From positions 1 through 5,037 of the forward strand of contig SKIU01000076.1 of NCBI GenBank assembly GCA_007116275.1: a stretch of 5,037 nucleotides of DNA, written 5' to 3'. The notes under the pieces are model-generated. The model was not told the DNA's origin. It was given only the letters and a program-made list of their open reading frames with translations, and ran no database searches. Of the stretch, positions 1 through 4,637 are shown one piece after another; position 1 is the first letter of the stretch; every line of letters starts with the position of its first letter. Made by a program: the position numbers and the translations under genes. Origin of the DNA: a candidate division SR1 bacterium (lineage in GTDB: Bacteria > Patescibacteriota > Gracilibacteria > Absconditabacterales > Absconditicoccaceae).

Positions 1-174
1 AGAATGGGACCTGGTACCATCGGTGCCTGACTCTTCCTGAGTCAATTTATCGAGAATAAAAATCGAGTCCATTTTGACATCGCTGGCCCTGCGAGCATTG
101 CATGAGATTCGCTGACAGGATGAGGTGCGACAGGATGTATGGTGAGACTCATTACTCACATCCTTAGCAAATAA
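1..174 (+). CDS. pepA: Leucyl aminopeptidase (peptidase family M17), C-terminal part only
   Basis: The last 57 residues of a cytosolic dinuclear-metal aminopeptidase that releases N-terminal amino acids from peptides; the start lies outside the window. The fragment shows the family's C-terminal block: G-T-I followed by A-G-L-F-L (about residues 5-13), then H-F-DIAGPA (24-31) and a glycine-rich GATG-x-x-VR segment. Metal ligands and catalytic Lys/Arg lie upstream and cannot be judged. Three in-frame TGA codons (28, 103, 121) must be read as Gly for the frame to stay open to TAA at 172. The codon before VHFDIAG is CGA (64-66); M17 enzymes normally have Trp there (W-A-H-x-DIAG), so I read it as Trp. 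The link to the genes downstream is unclear, and a regulated promoter separates them. Family identity is fairly secure from the DIAGPA block. Confidence 0.85.
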
Positions 175-179
175 CAAAA

Positions 180-242
180 TAGAACATATTCTAAAATAGT
201 CTTGCAATGAAGATATTTTTTCGTATTATAGAATATGTTCTT
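180..242. repeat. 13-bp inverted repeat of an AGAA-N4-TTCT dyad flanking a promoter
   Basis: AGAACATATTCTA (181-193) recurs as its exact reverse complement TAGAATATGTTCT (229-241). Each copy is itself a near-palindrome with arms AGAA and TTCT around four bases. One copy lies just upstream of the -35 box and the other overlaps the end of the -10 box and the expected transcription start. This is the layout expected for two operator sites of a dimeric repressor. The alternative is a 13-bp stem with a 35-base loop followed by a T-rich stretch, acting as a pepA terminator, but the loop is long for that. The regulator is not in the window. Confidence 0.6.
202..229 (+). promoter_or_regulatory. Sigma70-type promoter for the persulfide fusion gene
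   Basis: TTGCAA (202-207), a 16-base spacer, and TATTAT (224-229). The predicted start near 236 falls inside the second operator-like dyad and gives a leader of about 30 bases before the ATG at 267. A second -10-like TATAAT sits at 250-255 but has no -35 partner. No Shine-Dalgarno sequence precedes the ATG. Confidence 0.55.
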
Positions 243-266
243 TTATTATTATAATAATACATAACT

Positions 267-2135
267 ATGAAAAATACAAATATAGACACTCTTTATGAGT
301 CTAAACTATGAACACGCGACATCATCATCGATGTAAGGACTCCTGAAGAATACAACTTGGAACATATCACCTGAGCTATCAATATGCCTGTAGACAATTT
401 TGATGATTTTACTGACACACTCAAAACATACAAAAATATCTATGTATATTGTAATACAGGAAATAGCTCTACTATTTTTGCAAATATGGCACAATCACAA
501 GGAGTGGAAACAACTATTGTCTTGTGATGACTTTCTGCATGGAGCAAAAAATATCCAACTATTAAGAAAAAATGAGCACTTCCTATGATGCAACAAGTAC
601 AAATAGCAGCTGGAGCACTTGTTCTCTTAGGAGTCATCCTCGCACTCATAGCAAACAATTGGTGGTTTGTTGCTCTAAGTGCTTTTGTTGGAGCATGACT
701 CATATTCGCTGGATCTACTGGCTACTGTGGTATGGCAAAGGTATTGGCAAAGATGCCATGGAATCGCATTAAAGATCCTATACAAACAGAGTTTACCGGT
801 AAAAATGTTATTATCAAACAATTTGAAGATAAAAATCTCGCTCATTACTCTTATATTGCCATCAGTGATGGAGAAGCAATAGTGATTGATCCAGAAAGAA
901 ATCCTAGCAAATACTATGATTATGCAAGAGAACACAATGCTAAAATTATAGCAGTTTATGAAACACATCCTCACGCTGATTTTGCAAGTAGTCACCTTCA
1001 AATACATCAGGAAACTGGAGCAAGTATCTATATAGGTGAATTAGTCTGAGCTGAATATCCGCATACTACTATCTCCGATGGGGATGTCATACCATTTGGT
1101 TCAGCTACTGTAAAAGCTCTTTTTACTCCATGACATAGTCCTGATAGTTTCTCTTTCCTTATCATGGACGCGGATGATAAACAAGTAGGTTTGTGTACAG
1201 GAGACTGGGTATTTATCGGCGATGTTGGAAGAGCTGACCTTAGAGAATCTGTATGAAACATTAAAGCGAAACAAGAAGAACTTGCTGGTATGATGTATGA
1301 TACTACCAGATCTATATTGCCTGATTTAGATCCAGAATTACATATACTGCCCACTCATGGAAGCTGATCACTGTGTGGAAAAGGATTAAGTAAACGCAAT
1401 ACAGATACACTCGCGAGCCAATTGAAACATAATCCTATGTTACAATCTATGGATAAAAAATCTTTTATTACATTACTAACTTCTGATCAACCCAATATTC
1501 CTGCATATTTTACTCATAGTGTTGTAAGCAACAAGAAAGGGAACAATACACATCAAGAATCTATCCAACAAATAAAAAATATAGATGCTATTGATACTGT
1601 AGATAAAGACAGTATCGTGATTGATACGAGAGATTTTGCTACTCATCACAACTACCCTATATTTCCTAGTGCAATAAACATACCACACAATGATGATGGC
1701 TTTGTGACACTTTTGGGAAGTCTTATAAAACCTGGACAGTCATTTGTAGTTATCGTAGAACATAGTGACGATGTTGATAGTATATTACACAAAATAGCTA
1801 GTATTGCATATGAATGATTTTGTAAATGAATATATATTGTCGATGAGCAAATGAATAAGATGACCGCAGACAAACAAGATATTATTGCTAAAAACAAAAA
1901 ATATCGTATCCTGGACGTAAGAAACCAATCTGCATATGATAACAATCCGATACATAGCGACTCTATTCACATACCATTAGAATCACTAAAAGATCGTATA
2001 GATGAACTACCAACTGATAGTATATTACTACCCTATTGTGGCTGAGAATACAAATCAGGTATTGCACTGAGTATGGTCAAAAGTATGAGACCTGACGTAC
2101 AAATACAAAAATGACCATCCGATATTATATTATAA
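267..2135 (+). CDS. Five-domain persulfide enzyme: rhodanese - DUF2892 membrane segment - persulfide dioxygenase (MBL fold) - inactive rhodanese - rhodanese
   Basis: A 622-aa protein read with 14 TGA codons as Gly. Residues about 4-100 are a rhodanese with active loop C62-NTGNSS. Residues about 107-165 are a YgaP-type DUF2892 unit: two hydrophobic helices, then the typical GYCGMA and MPWNR. Residues about 170-415 are an ETHE1/CstB-like non-heme-iron persulfide dioxygenase, with H234-P-H236-A-D238-F (Phe in place of the usual last His), GH290-SPDS, GD313, GDVGRADL and H364-GSGSLCGK. Residues about 437-525 are a rhodanese fold whose loop (EHSDD) has no Cys. Residues about 531-622 are a rhodanese with loop C591-GGEYKS. 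The MBL + dead rhodanese + live rhodanese order matches Staphylococcus CstB; the front matches E. coli YgaP. Inferred role: membrane-tethered oxidation of protein- or low-molecular-weight persulfides to sulfite/thiosulfate. I chose ATG 267 because it starts the rhodanese fold. Thioredoxin follows after 27 bases. The fusion depends on UGA being Gly throughout. Confidence 0.88.
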
Positions 2136-2140
2136 GCTTT

Positions 2141-2146
2141 TATACT
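2141..2146 (+). promoter_or_regulatory. TATACT box upstream of thioredoxin
   Basis: TATACTTTT begins 22 bases before the thioredoxin ATG and closely resembles the sequence just before argG (3325) and argH (4626). It could be a -10 box giving a very short leader, or a translation-start context. No -35 match and no Shine-Dalgarno sequence were found. Read-through from the upstream gene is equally possible. Confidence 0.3.
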
Positions 2147-2162
2147 TTTACTGATATATTCT

Positions 2163-2474
2163 ATGAAACAGATTGGACAAAATGAATTTGCTAATGCTAT
2201 AGCAGAAGGTATTGTTGTGGTAGATTTTTTTGCTACACGATGTGGACCTTGTAAAATGATAGCGCCCTATCTTGATGAAATGAGTGAAAAACTTGCTGGA
2301 CAGGTGTCTTTTTATAAAGTAGATGTCGATGAAGAACAATCTATTGCTTCTGCACAAGGAGTAACGGCTATGCCAACGATGAAAATATTTAAAGACGGAC
2401 AAGATGTCAAAACTATTGTTGGTGCTGATCTCAAAGCATTGTGGACAGCTCTACAGGAGATGATAGGAGGGTAA
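2163..2474 (+). CDS. trxA: Thioredoxin with a CGA codon at the active-site Trp
   Basis: A 103-aa single-domain thioredoxin, the usual size. VVVDFFAT leads into the active site at residues 26-30, written R-CGPC under the usual arginine meaning of CGA (2238-2240). Next come KMIAPYLDEMSEKL, the KVDVDE strand, the cis-proline loop A-MP71-T and a C-terminal helix. Trp before CGPC is close to invariant in thioredoxins, so CGA is best read as Trp, giving the normal WCGPC. This gene has no in-frame TGA. It disulfide-reduces proteins in the cytosol; placed 27 bases after the persulfide fusion gene it is a natural reductant for persulfidated rhodanese cysteines or for released sulfane sulfur. Co-transcription is likely, although a TATACT box in the gap could allow separate expression. 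No clear terminator follows it. Confidence 0.95.
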   Translation: MKQIGQNEFANAIAEGIVVVDFFATRCGPCKMIAPYLDEMSEKLAGQVSFYKVDVDEEQSIASAQGVTAMPTMKIFKDGQDVKTIVGADLKALWTALQEMIGG

Positions 2475-2548
2475 AATTATTATCACCGCAAAGAGGAATA
2501 TAATGACACGGCAGTCAAGGTAAGCAGAGATCTAGGAAATAAATAAGA

Positions 2549-2612
2549 TGTCCTGGATTCTTTGTTTCGCCTGCCTGCCGGTAGGCAAGGCTGCACCTCA
2601 CTCAGAATGACA
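2549..2612. repeat. REP-like palindromic intergenic element
   Basis: Nested inverted repeats. Outermost is TGTC (2549-2552) with GACA (2609-2612), then ATTCT (2557-2561) with AGAAT (2604-2608). In the centre is an 8-bp GC-rich hairpin, GCCTGCCT (2569-2576) with AGGC-A-AGGC (2583-2591, one bulged A) around GCCGGT. GC content is clearly above the surroundings. Elements with a CCTGCC-GGCAGG core followed by CAGAATGACA are, from memory, common dispersed repeats in candidate-phyla genomes. The hairpin lacks a T-tract, so it is not a standard terminator. Other genomic copies cannot be checked here. Confidence 0.55.
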
Positions 2613-2616
2613 GACA

Positions 2617-2652
2617 ATTCACAATTAATCATTTATCATTCACCATTGATCC
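2617..2652 (+). repeat. Imperfect 15-bp direct repeat before the DUF134 gene
   Basis: ATTCACAATTAATCA (2617-2631) and ATTCACCATTGATCC (2638-2652) match at 12 of 15 positions with a 21-base period, and the second copy ends one base before the DUF134 ATG. A period of two helical turns would suit a regulator binding one face of the DNA, possibly autoregulation by the HTH protein. It may equally be part of the adjacent REP-like element. Confidence 0.35.
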
Positions 2653-2653
2653 C

Positions 2654-2956
2654 ATGCCTGCAGGAAGAAAAAAGAAAGCAAGAAATATATGTATTGATCG
2701 AGATGATTTGTTGTGTGACTGTTTTGGGCCATTGAAAGTAGACAAAAAGGTTTTGGAAAAAAGAGAGAAAATATATTTAGAAGCAGATGAACTACAATCC
2801 ATTATTTATCAAGATATCGATGGATTGACTATGGATGTAGCCTGTAAAAAACTCTGAATATCTAAGACTGTCTATGCTGGTATCTATGCATCTGCACGTA
2901 ATAAAATCGCTCGCTCCATTAGCCAAAGCAACGTATTATTTTTGCCAAAAGAATAA
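2654..2956 (+). CDS. DUF134 (UPF0251) helix-turn-helix protein
   Basis: A 100-aa small protein, within the normal range for the family. The N-terminus has the basic RKKKARN stretch and a Cys-containing segment (LLCDCFGP) where relatives have a F-x-P patch. Then comes the family core: a helix of the LEADELQSI type, QDIDGLTMDVA, KKLGISKTVY as the HTH turn and recognition helix, and SARNKIARSI. The Gly in KLGIS is TGA (2855-2857), so the standard code would cut the protein at 67 residues. CGA at 2699-2701 (residue 16) lies at a non-conserved place and gives no information on its meaning. The family resembles sigma70 region 4 and is presumed to bind DNA; no target is known to me. It ends just 4 bases before the promoter of the argG leader, so it could regulate argGH or itself, but that is inference from position. 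No Shine-Dalgarno. Confidence 0.85.
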
Positions 2957-2960
2957 ATAC

Positions 2961-2988
2961 TTGCAATCGCTGTGTATATATCTATAGT
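2961..2988 (+). promoter_or_regulatory. Promoter for the argG attenuator leader
   Basis: TTGCAA (2961-2966), a 16-base spacer and TATAGT (2983-2988), starting 4 bases after the DUF134 stop. Both the -35 box and the spacer length match those of the promoter at 202-229. Predicted start is near 2995, so a transcript would carry leader peptide 1, terminator 1, leader peptide 2, terminator 2 and then argG. Confidence 0.5.
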
Positions 2989-3021
2989 TTGGTTGTACAT
3001 TTATGTCACTTATGCTTGATA

Positions 3022-3099
3022 ATGGCACATTGTAACGTAAGAATCGCTAGAAGAAGAAACAGAGTAACATCTGGAGATTTTTCGATAGCGCAACTATAA
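3022..3099 (+). CDS. Arg-rich leader peptide 1 of the argGH attenuator
   Basis: A 25-codon frame from ATG 3022 to TAA 3097-3099. Five of its 25 residues are Arg, all AGA, concentrated in R-I-A-R-R-R-N-R (residues 7-14). It starts about 27 bases after the predicted transcription start and stops 27 bases before a strong terminator, the geometry of amino-acid biosynthesis leader peptides. A ribosome stalled at the AGA run (3049-3057) would cover RNA segment 1 (3045-3055) and leave segment 2 (3076-3088) free; a ribosome at the stop codon would sit over segment 2. No Shine-Dalgarno, but none of the genes here has one. The main doubt is that AGA runs also arise by chance in purine-rich DNA. Confidence 0.6.
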   Translation: MAHCNVRIARRRNRVTSGDFSIAQL

Positions 3100-3154
3100 T
3101 CTTATTATTAGTATCATACCAATAAGAGCCTATCGAGAAATCGATGGGCTTTTT
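3045..3154 (+). promoter_or_regulatory. Arginine attenuator 1 (mutually exclusive RNA helices)
   Basis: Segment 1 (3045-3055, containing part of the AGA run) pairs with segment 2 (3078-3090): CGCTA with TAGCG plus GAAGAA with TTTTTC across a 2-base bulge, one G-U. Segment 2 (3076-3088, GATTTTTCGATAG) alternatively pairs with 3130-3142 (CTATCGAGAAATC), 13 continuous pairs with one G-U, which consumes the terminator's 5' arm and loop. Segments 3 and 4 form the terminator at 3127-3154. Expected logic: arginine shortage stalls the ribosome on AGA, 2:3 forms and transcription continues; with arginine plentiful the terminator forms. Confidence 0.6.
3127..3154 (+). terminator. Intrinsic terminator of attenuator 1
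   Basis: A 10-bp stem, AGCCTATCGA with TCGATGGGCT (one T-G wobble), closed by a GAAA tetraloop and followed by TTTTT. It is the strongest hairpin in the window. It does not follow a conventional gene, only the Arg-rich frame ending at 3099, which supports a role in attenuation. Confidence 0.8.
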
Positions 3155-3174
3155 GTTTATATTATTTTATATCG

Positions 3175-3270
3175 ATGCAGTATATAACCGTTTCACTTTC
3201 AAGAACACACAGAAGACTCAGATCATGAGGAGTTTTTTTGGTGGGCTTAGAAGAATTGAGACGGATATAG
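3175..3270 (+). CDS. Arg-rich leader peptide 2 of the argGH attenuator
   Basis: A 31-codon frame from ATG 3175 to TAG 3268-3270, with five AGA codons: four in S-R-T-H-R-R-L-R-S (residues 9-17) and one near the end, followed by CGG (probably Trp here). It stops 24 bases before a second strong terminator, almost the same spacing as leader 1. TGA at 3226-3228 would end it after 17 residues in the standard code; with UGA as Gly the frame runs on to TAG. The two AGA codons at 3211-3216 lie exactly in the RNA segment that pairs with the antiterminator strand. The overlapping frame starting at 3225 also has Arg codons but runs into argG out of frame, and I consider it less likely. Confidence 0.55.
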
Positions 3271-3325
3271 AGAAAATATATACCGAAATCATACCCCACC
3301 AAGGAAAACACCTGGTGGGTTTTTT
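3211..3325 (+). promoter_or_regulatory. Arginine attenuator 2 (mutually exclusive RNA helices)
   Basis: Segment 1 (3211-3219, the codons AGA AGA CTC of leader 2) pairs with 3230-3238 (GAGTTTTTT) in 9 pairs, two of them G-U, around a 10-base loop. Segment 2 (3233-3245, seven T then GGTGGG) alternatively pairs with 3295-3307 (CCCACCAAGGAAA) in 13 pairs, two G-U, destroying the terminator's 5' arm. Segment 4 is the second GGTGGG at 3314-3319. A ribosome stalled on the AGA pair hides segment 1 and favours the antiterminator. The layout repeats that of attenuator 1, although primary sequence is not shared. Confidence 0.6.
3295..3325 (+). terminator. Intrinsic terminator of attenuator 2, directly before argG
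   Basis: CCCACCA (3295-3301) pairs with TGGTGGG (3313-3319), extended by GG/CC beyond a bulged A; the loop is AAAACA and T6 follows (3320-3325). It ends only 12 bases before the argG ATG, so it controls entry into argG rather than closing an upstream gene. Confidence 0.75.
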
Positions 3326-3330
3326 ATACT
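3325..3330 (+). promoter_or_regulatory. TATACT box 7 bases before the argG start
   Basis: TATACTTTTGATTATG here closely parallels TATACCTCTATTATG before argH. As a -10 box it would start transcription at or next to the ATG, giving a leaderless mRNA that bypasses the attenuators. As an mRNA element it would be a start-site context replacing the missing Shine-Dalgarno. No -35 match is visible, and the two readings cannot be separated here. Confidence 0.35.
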
Positions 3331-3337
3331 TTTGATT

Positions 3338-4588
3338 ATGACTATTATGGAAACTACTACCTATATAAAAACATCTTCATATGAAGGGAAAAAATGACAT
3401 ATAAAAAGTGTACTACTACTCTACTCAGGATGATTAGACACGTCTATGATGCTCAAATGGATTCAAGACCACTATGAAGTGGATGTTATTACACTCACAC
3501 TAGATATTGGACAACAAAAAGATGATCTGGATGCAGTTAAGCAAAAAGCACTAACATTTGGAGCAAAAAAAGCGATCGTATTGGATGCAAAAGATGATTT
3601 TGCTGATCACTTTTTAGCGAAATGAATCAAAGCAAACGCTAGTTATCAATGAGATTATCATCTTTCTACTCCTATAGGAAGGGCTATACTTGCGCAGAAA
3701 GCAGTCCAAGTCGCTCAAGAGGAAAATATAGACTGTATTGCTCATGGTTGTACAGGAAAATGAAATGACCAAGTTAGGATAGAATGATATATCTTATCTA
3801 TCGATCCAAGCAAAAAAATTATCGCTCCTGTCAGGGAATGGGCGATGGATAGGAATGAACAAATAGCCTATGCACAAAAACATAATATACCTGTACCTGC
3901 AAGTGTTGATTTCCCCTACAGTGTCGATGATAATATGCGATGAATGACATGGGAGTGATGAGAGATTGAACATCCACATATGATTGCACCAGTGGAAAAG
4001 TTTCTTACTACCTATACACTTCCAGAAAATGCACCCAACCAAAAAGAGTATGTAACGATTACGTTTGATAAAGGTATACCTACTGCTATTGATGGAGAAA
4101 AACAAAAACTTTCTTCTATTATACTTGCACTGAATACATTGTGATGAAAACATGGTGTCGGAATCACTCATATGATAGAAGATAGGCTTGTATGACTCAA
4201 AAATGGTGGTATTTACGAACAACCAGGTGGACATATCATCATCCAAGCACATAAGTCTCTTGAAAAATATGTGAGCACAAGGCAACTCAACGAACTTAAA
4301 GCTATGATGGATATTAAACGATGATATCTCTGTTATGGCGCGCTCTGGTACGATCCAGCAATGGATGCAATCAATGCATTCAATGATTTTGTTAATGAAA
4401 AAGTATCTGGAGATGTCACGATTGAGTTATTTAAATGAAATCTCACCATTGTACAGATAGATTCACCGCATGGGCTTGATTATACGTCGTTTAATATGGA
4501 TGAGTGATATGATTTTAATGTCAACTGTAGTGCAGGATTTATCGAAATACATTCGTTACAAATGAAACTTGCTCATCAAAAAAAATAA
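3338..4588 (+). CDS. argG: Argininosuccinate synthase
   Basis: A 416-aa cytosolic enzyme joining citrulline and aspartate with ATP to argininosuccinate, AMP and PPi; normal length is about 400. The ATP-pyrophosphatase P-loop is SGGLDTS (30-36), followed by TLDIGQ, the second nucleotide/substrate loop HGCTGKGNDQVR (136-147), APVREW, the DDNMWG region (about 197-202), GGKHGVG, EDRLVGLK, and ALWYDP near the C-terminus. Fifteen TGA codons read as Gly, several at invariant positions (SGG, TGKG, WG, GGKHG, RLVG). CGA at 3938-3940 falls on the Trp of NLWG, and CGA at 4319-4321 on the Trp found in many family members before LVYxGLW; AGG encodes the conserved Arg of QVR and VREW. The ATG at 3347 is an alternative start; the segment before the P-loop core is about 15 residues longer than usual. 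It is preceded by two Arg attenuators and followed by argH after 49 bases. Confidence 0.96.
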
Positions 4589-4596
4589 GGCTCAAT

Positions 4597-4614
4597 GAGG
4601 GTATAACCCTCCTT
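4597..4614 (+). terminator. Weak hairpin between argG and argH
   Basis: GAGGGT (4597-4602) pairs with ACCCTC (4606-4611) around a 3-base loop, then CTTCTTTAT. The stem is good but the tract is interrupted by C, so termination may be partial; it could protect or tune the argG-argH junction. Confidence 0.35.
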
Positions 4615-4625
4615 CTTTATCTACC

Positions 4626-4631
4626 TATACC
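4626..4631 (+). promoter_or_regulatory. TATACC box 6 bases before the argH start
   Basis: TATACCTCTATTATG parallels the argG start region. It is either a -10 box of a leaderless promoter or a start-site context. No -35 or Shine-Dalgarno sequence was seen. Confidence 0.3.
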
Positions 4632-4637
4632 TCTATT

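Noticed and set aside
309..2114. The persulfide gene as a pseudogene broken by many stops
   Set aside because: All interruptions are TGA at positions where Gly is expected, with no frameshift and no TAA/TAG over 622 codons, and the same pattern occurs in argG and argH.
2238..2240. Thioredoxin with a truly mutated RCGPC active site
   Set aside because: CGA also sits on Trp positions in PepA and ArgG, so a codon reassignment explains all cases with one assumption, and the rest of the thioredoxin is fully conserved.
2499..2504. TATAAT after thioredoxin as a promoter for the DUF134 gene
   Set aside because: No -35 partner at a suitable distance, and the REP-like element lies between it and the gene; AT-rich DNA gives such hexamers by chance.
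3095..3100. Perfect TATAAT at the end of leader peptide 1 as a second promoter
   Set aside because: No -35-like hexamer 15-19 bases upstream, and a transcript from here would meet terminator 1 without the leader peptide.
3216..3239. Hairpin followed by seven T as an independent third terminator
   Set aside because: Most of the T's are needed in the stem with AGAAGACTC, leaving no free U-tract; it fits better as the 1:2 helix of attenuator 2.
3240..3312. Possible tRNA, because GGTGGG and CCCACC could form an acceptor-like stem
   Set aside because: The distance between arms (61 bases) is too short and there is no T-arm GTTCGA-type sequence or anticodon arm; the pairing is better explained as the antiterminator helix.
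3144..3335. Open frame starting inside terminator 1 (63 codons)
   Set aside because: The start lies in the 3' arm of a terminator hairpin and the end overlaps the second terminator; under the UGA=Gly code it would run on into argG out of frame. No domain visible.
3794..4285. Long open frame on the minus strand (163 codons)
   Set aside because: It lies entirely antisense to argG, whose reading is certain from its motifs; the frame shows no recognisable domain and stays open only because of argG codon composition.
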